This document shows, in pieces, positions 10,453 to 21,264 of a stretch of 64,000 nt of DNA; the stretch's first letter is position 1; every line of letters starts with the position of its first letter. The stretch comes from Lolium rigidum (taxonomy: Eukaryota > Streptophyta > Magnoliopsida > Poales > Poaceae). The notes below the pieces were generated by a model. It was not told the DNA's origin. It did no database searches and saw only the letters and a program-made list of their open reading frames with translations. The stretch lies in assembly GCF_022539505.1 (NCBI RefSeq), contig NC_061513.1, positions 178,900,017 to 178,964,016 of the forward strand, written 5' to 3'. Position numbers and translations under genes: made by a program.

Positions 10453-12571
10453 GAGCATCCCCACTCGTTAGCGCTCTCCACGCCCAAATCCGGCGAAATT
10501 TTCGTCCGGATTGGATGAAGATTTGGCGTGGGGAGCGCCGAAGTTCCAGCCGTCCCCGGCGAGAAACCCCCAACCTCGACCATTTGACATATTTCAAACA
10601 AATTCAACATAAAATTTAACAAGTTCGGCAAACAAGAGGACGAAAATTGCTTTGAAACAAATTCGGCGATAACGGTACAATGTTTAACAAGTGCTTGAAA
10701 CAAATGAAGCACACAAATTTCACAATTTTTCAAACAAATTAAGACGGACTAGTTGGCGTCGGCGTTGGCGTTGCCTCGGAGCCTCCATATGTGCTCCACC
10801 GAGATCATCTTGCGACAGTTGGTGCATTGTAGAGTCTCGAATCTCCTGGCGCATAGCAATGAAGGCGGCCCATGATGGAGGCACCTGGTGATTAGGGCTG
10901 TGCAAGAGGACCCTCTCTCTCATATGGTGCTTCTTGCTCGGCCGGAGGAGCCGGATGCTTTCGCTCATCTTCAATAATCATGTTGTGTAGGCACACACGG
11001 CGGTTCATCACCTCCCACATCGATCTTTGGACCAAGTCATAGCGGGGAGCCGGACGACGAGCAAATCTCTGTTGGAGGACACCAAATGCTCGCTCGACGT
11101 CTTTTCGGCAAGCTTCTTGTTTCTTGACAAACTCGCAAAGTTTGGGGGTGCTAGGGTTGGAGATAGTCTTCACAAATGTTGCCCACTTTGGATAGATATC
11201 GTACGCAAGGTAGTATCCTTTGTTGTAGTGCCGACCATTGATCACATAGTCCACTAGGGGAGCATGACCCTCAACAAGCTTGGAAAAGACCGGGAGCGGT
11301 TTAGGACGTTGATGTCATTGTTGGATCCGGGCATACCAAAGAAAGAGTGCCAAATCCAAAGATCATGGGTAGCCATCGCTTCAAGTATCACGGTGCAGCC
11401 TTTTTGTGACCCTTGTACATTCCACTGCCACGCAAACGGACAGTTCTTCCATTGCCAATGCATGCGAGTCAATGCTTCCAAGCATCCACTGGAAAACCTC
11501 TAGCTTCATTTGTTGCAAGGATCCTCTAAGTGTCTTCGACAGTGGGTGATCTCAAGTAATAGTCCCCGAACAACTTGCTATGACGGCCCTGCGGAGCCGG
11601 TAGAAACAATCAAGGGCGGTGGACTCCGCCATCCGAAGATAGTCATCTGCGGTATCACCGGGAGCTCCATACGCCGGCATCCTCATAGCCCTTGTGCACT
11701 ACTGCGGTGACGAAAATCCAACCAAACCGGTGCAATCCGCCTTGCATACGAAGTAGGGATCAAAGTGGCGGATGGCATACACAATTTGCGAAATAGCTTT
11801 ACTGCTCATCCTGAAAGCTGACGCAGGAAAACACTCTCACCGACTCACCGTGCAATGGATTGTCGGCGAAGTAGTCGGCGTACAACATGCGGTAGCCCTC
11901 CATTCGCTGTCTCGGCTTGCACTTCCGGCGACCTCGTGCCGACCCACCACGCCGACGAGTTGCTGGTCCGGCGTACATGCTTGCCAAGCAACCAAGGATC
12001 ATCATGTGCTCGTCGTCTTGGGCGAGTCTGCTGCCATCTCTTCTTGCATAAGCTCGACGAACATCTGCTCCTCCTCTTCGTCAGAGTCCATGGCCGGCGA
12101 GGCAAATGGACGAGCACACGACGGGCGTGGTCGAGGCAGCCCGAGCCGCGGCGACGACGAGCAAGCGAGGCGGAAAAACGAGGCCGGCGGAAGAGCGGCC
12201 GGATAGGCCGTCGTCCAAACACGGCGGAATATAGGCGGGTGGGGAAGGAGGGGCGGCGCAATGCGGGCAACAAGCCGGCGGGGTGGTGCCGGCGGCGAGA
12301 CAGATACGAGGGGTGGGGGAGATTTTGAGTGACGTGGCGGTGGGGTTCGTGCGTCGAGTCACCAGACGGATCGGGCCCTTCCCGCTTTTCACTCGTCCGG
12401 AGTCGCCGAGAGCTCCCCGGGGGGCCGGGGGTGGCGTGGGATCGCCGGATGAATTTAGGCCCAAATCCGGACGAAAACGAGGAACCGGGGGCGCGACTGG
12501 GCCGAATTTCGCCGTCCGGATGGAAAAAACGCTCGTCGGGGGCCTCGTCGGGGGGACGAGTGGAGATGCTC
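10453..12571 (-). mobile_element. PIF/Harbinger element with TTA target duplication and broken transposase
   Basis: The left terminus GAGCATCCCCACTCGT and the right terminus (reverse complement GAGCATCTCCACTCGT) match at 15 of 16 positions, and TTA flanks both sides exactly (10450-10452 and 12572-12574). It is 2119 bp long. Coding is on the minus strand: a transposase of the DDE_4 type, disabled by frameshifts. No second ORF (Myb-like) is recognisable, so the element depends on a helper or is dead. Confidence 0.85.
10892..12091 (-). pseudogene. PIF/Harbinger transposase (DDE superfamily 4), frameshifted
   Basis: Transcribed from the right. It opens with MDSDEEEEQMFVELMQEE (12091), the acidic start usual for these transposases. 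Later blocks, in order but in different frames, are GYRMLYADYFADNP, MAESTALDCFYR, a SID...MHW.W.NCP block, HDLWIWHSFFGMPGSNNDIN, VINGRHYNKGYYLAYDIYP and KDVERAFGVLQQRFA, then LHNMIIEDE near the end. These are the conserved blocks of Harbinger transposases and include the acidic catalytic positions (SID, SNNDIN, DVERAFG). A stop follows KTTST early in the gene, and frame changes near 11460 and 11260 break it. The family enzyme cuts and rejoins DNA at TTA/TAA sites; this copy cannot. Confidence 0.8.
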
Positions 12572-12574
12572 TTA

Positions 12575-13325
12575 TACCCTGGAAAACAATGAGGACCCCC
12601 ATCAATTAGATATCGGGACATCACATACCCGAGACACTCTCTATGCAAAATAGAAGAGCTTATCCGGTCTAGTAGATTATTAGCGAGCACCTCGAATCCA
12701 TCATGGCACGTCTATCACCGGGGCACTGGTGCACCACATCGTCGAGTCTCGCCATCATCGATGCAGTAAGGCGCACGCCGCTCTTCCTCTTGTCCTCACC
12801 ATCCGAAATACCTAGATCTAGGGGTTTTTTTCCCAAAATTTAGCACGGGTGAGTAGACGCATGTTACATGCTGCAACGACAATATTTTTTTTTTGCGAAA
12901 CCTGCAACGACAATATATTCAAAGGCAATGATAAAACTAAAACTACTCCAGTTTAATTCTCGATCGTTAAAAGGAGAAAATGATAGTACGCCGCAGCGAC
13001 GACAGGTCCGACGAGTTCTGCGAGCCCTACAACCGCCGGACCATGGAGACAAAGGCGACGAACTCCTGACTGCACGTCTGCACCACGCAAAATGTGCAAA
13101 CTGGCTAGGGATGCCTGGCCTTGGCCGGGTGTGCCCTCGAGTTCCGGTGCCCAGCTTCATCATATCACGACACAGCCACACCGACCCTCACGCTCACGGG
13201 GTCACCCACGTTATTTACCAGTCCACTCATCTCCTCGAACTCCTCACCCCTGCACGCCCTTGTCTCCTCCAGCTCCACCCTCCCATCTCCTCGCCACCGC
13301 CAGACCACCTGCGCGCCGACCGGCA
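12575..13325 (+). promoter_or_regulatory. Upstream region and probable 5' leader of the receptor-kinase gene
   Basis: The Harbinger element ends 754 bases before the ATG at 13326. The last 110 bases or so are C/T-rich (CTCCTCCAGCTCCACCCTCC and similar), as in grass 5' leaders, and follow TTATTTACC at about 13211, a weak candidate TATA position. Nothing else in this stretch is recognisable; a promoter here is inferred from position only. Confidence 0.35.
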
Positions 13326-13884
13326 ATGGCCTCCGACTCTTCCCGCCTCGTCGCGCTCGCGGCATTGGCGGTCCTGTGCCGCTCTCTGCTCGGCCTAGCC
13401 TCCGCGGCGGACGGCGGGGAGGCGCGGGCGCTGCTGGCGCTCAAGGCGGCGCTGGACCCGACGGGCCGCCTGCTGCCGTCCTGGGCGCGCGGGCGGGACC
13501 CGTGCCGGTTCGAGGGCGTCGCGTGCGACGGCCGCGGCGCCGTCGCCAACGTCTCGCTGCAGGGGAAGGGCCTGGCGGGGACGCTGCCCCCGGCCGTCGC
13601 GGGCCTCCGCTCCCTCACCGGCCTCTACCTCCACTACAACGCGCTCCACGGCGCCCTGCCCCGGGAGCTCGCCGCTCTCACCCGCCTCACCGACGTCTAC
13701 CTCAACGTCAACAACTTCTCCGGGCCCGTCCCGCCCGAGATCGGCGCCATGGCCTCGCTGCAAGGTGAGCAAAGTCAGAGCCTCTCTGCTGCTGCTTCTC
13801 TTCTCTCCGGCCATGGCATCTTCGTGTGTGCGCGCGCGTGTATTTTTTTGGAAGATTCTTGCTCGCCTACTTGCATTGCATGTG

Positions 13885-13945
<61 letters not shown>

Positions 13946-16900
13946 GCATAGCATTGCCTAGATTGATTCGATGCTGTTCCTTCTTTTTTATTCCAGTCTA
14001 ATCCTTTGCTAAGCGTTCCATGTTCTACAACGCGTTCTTGAGCCACAGAAATGTTTCTTGCCAGATACCACAGTTTGATTTAGTCATGGATTGATTTACT
14101 GCATTTGTTGGTATCTTTACCATTTTTGTCACTCTAATGCTGCTGCTCCTGTTGTTGATGTATGCAGTTCTGCAGCTGTGCTACAATCAGCTGACAGGGA
14201 GCATCCCCACTCAGCTCGGGCTGTTGACCAAGCTCACCGTGCTGGCCCTGCAGTCCAACCACCTCAATGGCGCCATCCCGGCCAGCCTCGGCGACCTGCC
14301 CGAGCTCATGCGGCTGGACCTGAGCTTCAACCACCTCTTCGGCTCCATCCCGGTGAGGCTGGCCAGGCTGCCTCGCCTCGCGGCTCTCGACGTCAGGAAC
14401 AACTCGCTCACCGGCAGTGTGCCCTCCGGTAATTAATCCACACAACACGACGCAAACAAAACGACATCCGAATCAGTTTGGCTAATTAATTTGGTTTGGT
14501 TGCTGCCCAGAACTGGCGAAGCTGGAGGGCGGATTCCAGTACGGGAACAACGCCGATCTCTGCGGCACCGGTCTACCCGACCTCCGGCCGTGCACTTCCT
14601 CGGACCTCATCGACCCCGACAGGCCCCAGCCGTTCAGCGCCGGCATCCCGCCGCGGACCACCTCCGACGGAGGCCACGGGCATTGCAGCGGAACCCACTG
14701 CCCCCCGTCCACGAAGGCGCTCGCCGCCGTCGTCGTCCTCGCGGTGATCCTTCTGGCGGCGACGGCGGCCGGTCTCCTCGCCTTCTCCTGGCACCGGTGG
14801 CGCAAGCAGAGGACGCCCGCGGGCTTGCCGCCGCTGACAGCCGTCGGCGGCAGGTGCAGCACCGAGGCGACGACGACAATGAAGGAGTCGTCGTTCCGCA
14901 AGAGCGCGTCGTCCACGCTGGTGAGCCTGGAGTACTCCAGCGGCTGGGACCCGCTGGCCGACGGGCGGAGCGGCGTCGGGTTCTCGCAGGAGGTGTCGCC
15001 GAGCCTGCGGTTCAACATGGAGGAGGTGGAGTCCGCCACGCAGTACTTCTCGGAGCTCAACCTGCTGGGCAACAAGAAGAGCTCCAACTCCAAGGGCAGC
15101 TTCGCGGCCACGTACAGGGGCACGCTCCGCGACGGCACGCCCGTCGTCGTCACGCGGCTCGGCCAGACATGCTGCAAGCAGGAGGAGGCGGAGTTCCTCA
15201 AGGGCCTCAAGCTGCTGGCCGAGCTGCGGCACGACAACGTCGTGGGGCTCAGGGGCTTCTGCTGCTCCAGGGCGAGGGGAGAGTGCTTCCTCGTGCACGA
15301 CTTCGTGCCCAACGGGAGCCTGTCGCAGTTCTTGGACGTCGACGGCGGCGGCGCTGGCCATGGCGGACACGTCCTCGAGTGGTCCACGAGGGTGTCCATC
15401 ATCAAAGGCATTGCTAAAGGTATAGTGGTAGTGGAGCTGCACTCATCCCCCTTGTCACTGTCTAGCTATCACTTATCCAGCACTGCTAGGGTGCTAGTAG
15501 AGGCTGCCAATGACCAAATCTTTCTGCATAGGGCATCTCCAACCGGACTACCCAAACGGACAAACGGACATCAGACTGGTCCGTTTGGGTAAAACCAACT
15601 CCCAACGCGTGGACCTAAACTAATAACGGACAGCTGCCGCGTCCGGAACGACCCAAAGCTGAACCAAATTTGCGTGGCTTTTGGGGCGAGCCGGACGAGC
15701 GCGGACGTGCTTTTCCATCCGCACATGTCCGTTCGTGGCCCATTTGGCAGTGACACGAAAAAGCAGCTCTCTCCCCTGCTCCCTCTCTGACTGCTTTTTC
15801 CCATGGATACCTTCATCCTCCCCGCCGGATTGGAGCTCGCGTAGCTCAGTTCCGCCGTCCACCTCCGCTGGAGACTCCCGGCGCCATCGCCTCCTTTTTT
15901 TTTCATCCCAGCTAGAAGTCGCCGGAGCCGAAATGAGCGCCTCGGGCCTCGACGCCGCCGAGCAAGACGAAGATGGGGCGGAGCTCGCCGGAGCGGGACG
16001 GGGGCGGAGCTCGCCGTGCGTGCCTCGCCATAGCCGAGCCCAGGACGCCCGCGCTAGAGCAGACACAGAAGGACGATCGATCTTGATCGATGGCGAAGAA
16101 GATCAAAGTAGCCGAGCTGTTGAGCGAGAGGAGGAGATCGAGGTCCATGGCGGCCGACGACAAAGTCGATCCATACGTGGAGGAGTGCACTGCGGGCCGT
16201 GCGGTCGGAGATGCGGCGCATGCTCGCGGACGCGGACGAGTTTCCCACCGTCGCGATGCTCGACTGGGTGGACGCGCGGGAGGGCTACGCCGTCGCGCTC
16301 CGCGACGCGGCCGACGAGGATCTCGCGGACCTCGAGCACGGCCTTGCCGTCTTCGCGGGGAGGGCCGGCGAGGGGGCGCTGGTGTCCGAGCTGCGGAGGC
16401 AGGCCGCGTGGTGCGGCGCCATGCGCGCCGACGCGGACGCGCTCGCGGCCGACGCGCGGTGCCTGCGGGACGGGGCCGCGCCCCCGACGGCGCAAGGGGC
16501 AACGCCCGCGGCGAGGATGCGCGGCGGGGGCCGACTTCGGGGACGCGGGCTGTGGGGCGGAGTGAGGAGCAACGGGCGGGAGCTGGGTTTCTCTGCAGCA
16601 GCCGCGGAGGGCGACGGCATGGGCGAGGCGACGGCGGAGGCGGGAGAGCCCCAGCGCACGGCGGCGGCGGGCGAGCCCCGGCGCACGGCGGCGACGGCCA
16701 TGGGCGAGCCCCTGCGCATGGTGAATGGCCCAAGGAGGGAATCGGCCGGGGCGAACAGCACAGAGAAGCGCCGTTGATGGCCGGCAACTAGTACTACTAG
16801 GAAGAAGGAGGAGAAATAATTATTTGGGTCAGAGCGTTGGGTATACTGTGCGATCCAAACGGATTTACGGACCGAAACGTTGTCCGCGTGTCCGCGGCTA

Positions 16901-18781
16901 TGACAGCTTGGCCCCGAAAACGGACGTCCGTTTGGGTCGCTGCGTTGGAGATGCCCTCATACTGTCCACTAAAGTACTCACTCCGTAGCAAAATTGCCCA
17001 AATCGTAGTGCTGTAGTTCTTTTTTTTTTTTTGAAACAAGCACTGTAGTTGTCATCTCTGCCTGAACAACACATGGTTGGCATGCAACAGTTTGGGTTCA
17101 GCTTTGCAGAATTGCCTTTTGCGTACTACTACACAGCTGGCGTAGATGTGATGCATTGGCAACTTATTTTTTCTGCTAAAACACTGAAACAAATGTACGT
17201 AATTTTATCGATGCTAGGACTGTCCTGGTTCTTCACATGTTTACATGGGAAACCTGTGATATGACGTACCCTCAGTCTAAAAATAGGTGTCTCACTTTTG
17301 TCTAAATACGGATGTATCTAGATGTATTTTAGTTAGAGATACATCCGTATCTAGAAAAAGTTGAGACGCCTATTTTTGGACGGAGGGAATACCATAGTCG
17401 CATTTTGGAACTGTGCAGCTTGTAGGTTCTCAAAGAGCTCTCTCTCTCTCTCTCTCTAAACTGACAAATAACTTTTGCTACCTCTTATTTGCAACAGTTA
17501 CGTACTGAAAATGTTGGTCGGAAACAACCTGTACTGTGCTTACATAGCGGTAGATCAATATTTGAGTTTTGGATGTGGCTAGTTCTCGGCTGACCTACAA
17601 CTAATTTAATTCTTAGGCACCCAATTTCATGTAGAATTCACTAATTTAATTCTCAGGCACCCAATTTCATGTGCAATTCACGTGTAATTAGGGGAAAAAA
17701 GGGTGTGCAATTGGATACCCACATGGCACACTTATGTGTAATTCTCATGTGCACGAATCTTGCCGCAAATCTAATGGTTTTGGGGTTGGTCTAGAACTAA
17801 CTTAATTCCCGGTTGACCTAGAACTAACAAAAGGGTTGAGTTTTTTTTTGCAACGCAAGGTTCGCTTACTAATGACCAACTCTTTCTGCATTTATACTGT
17901 CCACAAAAGTAGCAAAATTCCCCAAATGCTAAGCTACTACCTCAGTTCCGAAAAGTAGTATGTTTTGGAAAGCTAAATTAGCTTTCCGAAACATACTAAT
18001 AATTGTTATCTCTGCCTCAGAAACACATGGCAACTTATTTTTTGTGTGAAAACACTGAAACAAATGTCCATCAGTTCATCGATGCTAGGACTGTCCTGGT
18101 TGAGTGGTTGTTCACATGTTTACAGGGAAACCTGTGAAACGACGTACCATAGTCACATGTTGTACTGACAAATAACTTTTGATGACAAATAACTTTTGAT
18201 GCCTGTAATCTGCAATCACTGAAAATGTTGGTCTGATACAGCCTGTGCTGTGCTAGCATAGGTGTAGTAGATCAATTTCTTTTTGCAAGACAAAGTTGCT
18301 TACGGATGCTTGTTTTGCAGGAATTGGGTATCTTCACAGTAGCAGAGCAAACAAGCCTCCTCTTGTTCACCAAAGTATATCGGCGGACAAAGTTCTGGTG
18401 GATTACACCTACAAGCCACTGATATCCGGTTCTGGCCTGCACAAGCTCCTCGTCGACGACCTGGTCTTCTCGACCCTCAAAGCGAGCGCCGCCATGGGGT
18501 ACCTTGCCCCTGAATACACCACCGTCGGCCGGTTCTCGGAGAAGAGCGATGTCTATGCGTTCGGGGTAATTGTGTTTCAGATACTCACCGGTAAAAGGAA
18601 GACGATGCAGCTGCCCTTCGACTCCGGTAGCGTCGATGAGCTCATTGACGGTAACCTTAAAGGATGTTACTCGGCAACCGAAGCGGCTAAACTGGCAAAG
18701 ATTGCATTAGTCTGCACCAGTGAAAACCCTGACCAAAGACCCACGATGGAAGAGCTGCTACAAGAATTGGACACCTTGTGA
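13326..18781 (+). CDS. Leucine-rich-repeat receptor-like pseudokinase, 4 exons, 689 aa
   Basis: Exons 13326-13764, 14168-14428, 14511-15419 and 18321-18781 join in frame at GT-AG introns; the stop is TGA at 18779-18781. The protein has a signal peptide (about 1-27), an LRR N-terminal cap with ALLALKAALDP and DPCRFEGVAC, about five LRRs (to about 235), a Ser/Thr/Pro-rich linker, a membrane helix (about 303-327, flanked by HRWRKQ) and a kinase-like domain (about 400-689). The kinase lacks key residues: the VAIK lysine is R449 (VVVTR), HRD is H553-Q-S, and DFG is G573-S-G. A normal APE-like motif (YLAPEY) and DVYAFGV remain. From memory it resembles the Arabidopsis At5g51560-type LRR kinases, which are also degenerate. 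It probably acts at the plasma membrane as a signalling scaffold or co-receptor; the ligand is unknown. Intron 3 is swollen to 2.9 kb by repeats and transposons, yet both its splice sites remain usable. Confidence 0.9.
13887..13941. repeat. (CT)27 microsatellite in intron 1
   Basis: An uninterrupted CT dinucleotide run about 55 bases long in the first intron of the receptor-like gene. It is likely length-polymorphic between accessions. Confidence 0.95.
15531..16956. mobile_element. TIR DNA element inserted in intron 3 (Harbinger-like, carries GC-rich ORF)
   Basis: The left end GGGCATCTCCAAC and right end GTTGGAGATGCCC are perfect inverted repeats of 13 bp, followed by further shared CCAAACGGAC blocks. 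Copy B of the intron duplication gives the empty site (CTGCATTTATACTG), which shows that this block is an insertion. The flanks (ATA left, TCA right) are compatible with a decayed TTA duplication, which would make it Harbinger-like, but this is not certain. The interior is very GC-rich, carries open frames on both strands and has no transposase. It looks like a non-autonomous element that captured gene sequence. Confidence 0.75.
16199..16777 (+). other. GC-rich ORF, possible captured gene fragment inside the TIR element
   Basis: A 192-codon plus-strand frame. The first 110 residues (MRSEMRRMLADADEFPTVAM, later VDAREGYAVALRDAADEDLA) look like a helical, acidic/Ala-rich protein segment. The second half is repetitive Gly/Ala/Arg derived from GGCGACGGC-type repeats and does not look like a folded protein. 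A short upstream frame (16090) encodes MAKKIKVAELLSERRRS in a different frame. No family was recognised. The GC content far exceeds the surrounding intron, consistent with captured coding DNA, but opposite-strand frames are equally open, so coding is uncertain. Confidence 0.3.
17269..17389. mobile_element. Stowaway MITE, 121 bp
   Basis: Long inverted repeats: the left arm CCCTCAGTCTAAAAATAGG and the right arm CCTATTTTTGGACGGAGGGAA, with an internal ACGGATGTATCTAGATGTAT / ATACATCCGTATCTAG palindrome. Flanked by TA (17267-17268 and 17390-17391). Copy B of the intron duplication has the empty site GACGTACCATAGTC, which proves the insertion boundaries. Confidence 0.95.
17871..18276. repeat. Intron duplication copy B
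   Basis: About 400 bases matching copy A block by block, including AATGACCAA.TCTTTCTGCA, ACTGTCCAC.AAAGTA, TCATCGATGCTAGGACTGTCC and TGACAAATAACTTTTG. It lacks copy A's TIR element and Stowaway, and has its own 63-bp foldback (17937-17999). It ends about 45 bases before exon 4. Confidence 0.85.
17937..17999. mobile_element. Short foldback / Stowaway-derived MITE
   Basis: Contains a near-perfect hairpin (GTATGTTTTGGAAAGCTAA paired with TTAGCTTTCCGAAACATAC) with CTACCTCAGTTCC at the left, a mutated Stowaway terminus. TA lies on both sides (17935-17936 and 18000-18001). Copy A has no such block at this position. Confidence 0.65.
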
Positions 18782-19774
18782 TGGATGGGCATGCAATGTA
18801 ACCTTTTTTTTGCCAGCCACATGCCTGACAGTGCTGCCCAATGCCTGTAATCTACTTATCTAGGATCACTAATCGCTGATCTTAGAAGCAAATGAGGTAC
18901 CAATTAATTACCCAGGATCGATCCTGAGATATTGTATTGTGCTAATCTTGTACTGTTACTGTTGCTGAGTAAAGCCTACGTTGATAGCTAGCTTGCATTG
19001 GATGCGCTCTTCTGTGTTAGGTGAATGCAGCCATTTTGCAACTCCTTTTGCTCAGCCCTTGTGTTCTAGACAGTCTTGTGACTCCAAGTGTACAATCAAT
19101 CCTGGATTCATGTGTACCTCTAGATCGATCATGTGAGGCTGTGATGCCTCTGTTCAGGGAGGAAGATCCAAGAGTCCTGGAAAGCATGTGAGCTACATAT
19201 TGTTGTATTGTCTTGTTTGTAGCTCATGTTTTGTCCAGGACAGTCTCCAGCCTTGTTGATCCTGGGCTTATGCAATCTCACGGGCAGTAAGAGGTACATG
19301 GTGGTCCTGGGCTTTTCTATGCTAGCTGCTAAGGTGGCAAACAAAATAGACTCTACCGCACGATTAAAACATATACTAGCACTAAAGAACAAGAGTATTT
19401 TTTTAGATAGAACGAACAAGAGTATTACATAGCGTGCTTAAAAGAAAAGCAGCAGCCTTCTTCAAATGCTATATACACTATATATATCATGCTATGATAT
19501 CGTAAAAAAGATATATACATAATCATATACAAAAAGTAGATCTCCAATTTTTTAGAAGACTAACATTAACATCCCAGGGACAACAACATATAATAAGTTT
19601 AGTACTCCGTATTAAGAATCATCAACATTAGCAATATTATCTTTAGATTTAGAATATGAACCATTTAATTGTAGTTCATCACCACGACAAACAAAAAGCA
19701 ACTTCAAAGGAGAACTCAGGCCCTTGTGTGAGTAGGCTTAAAAAATAGTAGCATGACATTTCTCGGAAATTCAA
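18782..19774. other. 3' flank of the receptor-like gene
   Basis: Probably includes the 3' untranslated region; no perfect AATAAA signal is seen, but the T-rich stretch 18800-18990 (GAGTAAAGCC at about 18967) could serve. No gene or repeat is recognised in the remainder. Confidence 0.4.
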
Positions 19775-19775
19775 T

Positions 19776-20160
19776 TCGGCTCCCGGGTGCGTATGCTCCC
19801 TCTATTAAAAAAATATATTTCGAAATGTCGAAAAATTTGGACAAAAAATTCTACATGTACATCTTCATAATATACGTGCGTTCGTCAAGTTTCACGAAAA
19901 ACCAATATTTTATGTGGTCTATATAAAAAAGAGAAAGTTTATCTTGTGAAAAGCATTATTTTTAGCACTGAATTTTGTCTTTTTTATACACGTCACATGA
20001 TAAGTCGATTTGTTATGAAACGACTTTGTGAGCACGTAGCACGTGAAGATGCACGTGCGAACTTTTAGTTTCAATTTTTTTTAAAGTTTAAAATGTGTGT
20101 AAGATGCATTTCGAAATATAGAGAGCATATGGACCCATGTTCCAAAACACCGCTCCCGAT
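19776..20160. mobile_element. MITE with about 50-bp imperfect terminal inverted repeats
   Basis: The left end (GTATGCTCCCTCTATTAAAA then TATATTTCGAAATG) and right end (CATTTCGAAATATAGAGAGC then ATATGGACCC) are inverted copies, enclosing an AT-rich non-coding body. Outermost boundaries and the TSD are uncertain; ATTTCTC occurs just outside both ends and could be part of a longer Mutator-type duplication. Confidence 0.55.
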
Positions 20161-21088
20161 ATTTCTCAAATAGTGCTATAGTGAGCAAAATTACTAAATA
20201 GTCATCTCTACAACGTGTGCAACTAGCGCTGAAATAGCACACCATTTTTTGCCATGATTACAGTGGGGTGTCATGGTACCCTATTTAAAAATATTCAATT
20301 TTTAAAATAATTCATGAACGTATATGCACTTTTGGTATTTACTTGTGCAAAAAAATTTACAAAAAATAAGACCGTACGCAACCTACACAAAGAAGAGAAA
20401 AGGGCAACTTTGATATACTGAGTCTAGGCCTTATATTATAACCAGTACATTTTGTCTTTTTTATGTAAGTTACATATATTTGTATTTTAATTTCAAACTT
20501 GAAATGCACCTACATGCATTTATATTCTACACGCATAATCAATGATGTTTTTAGTTTTTTTAGTATTCTTTTGATGTATTGTTTAATATGAATTCATCTC
20601 GTCGCCAAAAATTCAGGTCCTAAAGAACAACATCTATTAAGAGATTGCAACCTAGGACTATACCTCTAAAGTTTGTTAAGGAGAGTCCATGGAGCTTAGG
20701 ACAAGTAGAAACACGCTAGTTCCTTATGAACGGAGAAATGTCACTAGAGAAAAGGCCTTAGCTTGACTTATAAAATAAAGGCATGGATTTTTTATTTTTT
20801 ATTTTTGCGAAACACAGTACAACACAAACTCTTACAAATGTAAGTACGTACACAGCGCCTCCGAAGACTGAGTCGAGAAACTAATCCGATGGGTCTTGAG
20901 AATGACGAAGTCACCATGGACGCCTCGCTGTCGACGGGAATGTAGCCTCCCATTGAACGAATAAACCATCTTTTTTATGAAACACCAAAGTGTCAAACCT
21001 AGATTGTGTCAAAAAAAAAAGTGTCAAACCTAGTGTTTGATCCCTGGTGGAATGGGGTGCCACTGCTCTTCTAACCATCCAACCATAT
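20161..21088. other. AT-rich intergenic DNA, no gene recognised
   Basis: No supported ORF. A short direct repeat (AAGTGTCAAACCTAG) occurs twice around 20985-21035. The stretch ends at the Copia-like LTR. Confidence 0.5.
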
Positions 21089-21252
21089 TGTTAGAGATAT
21101 ATTTGGTATACGTACGGTTAGGGATAGATTAGGTAGGGCTAGATTTGTTTCTTGTCCTCTACTCTAAGTCGGTCCCTTGTACTCCTATATATACTCCCAT
21201 GAGGCTCAATAATACATCCATCATATTCCGCATATCTCTCTATCCTTCTACA
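21089..21252 (+). repeat. 5' LTR, 164 bp
   Basis: Starts TGTTAGAGATAT, contains TATATATACTCC (a TATA box at about 21187) and ends CTTCTACA directly before the primer-binding site. Confidence 0.75.
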
Positions 21253-21264
21253 TGGTATCAGAGC
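21253..21264 (+). other. Primer-binding site (initiator Met-tRNA type)
   Basis: TGGTATCAGAGC directly follows the LTR; this is the standard PBS of many plant LTR retrotransposons, complementary to the 3' end of initiator methionine tRNA. Confidence 0.85.

Larger units (their letters stand above)
15509..17560. repeat. Intron duplication copy A (interrupted)
   Basis: Begins AATGACCAAATCTTTCTGCA and, after a 1.4-kb TIR element (15531-16956), continues from 16957 through ACACATGG, GATGCTAGGACTGTCCTGGT and GACAAATAACTTTTG to GTAGATCAAT at about 17560. The same series of blocks, in the same order, forms copy B at 17871-18276. Copy A also holds a Stowaway MITE (17269-17389). Confidence 0.8.

Noticed and set aside
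13395..13949. Long minus-strand frames opposite exons 1-3 of the receptor-like gene
   Set aside because: They are by-products of very GC-rich codons; they have no start context or domain and read through the CT microsatellite.
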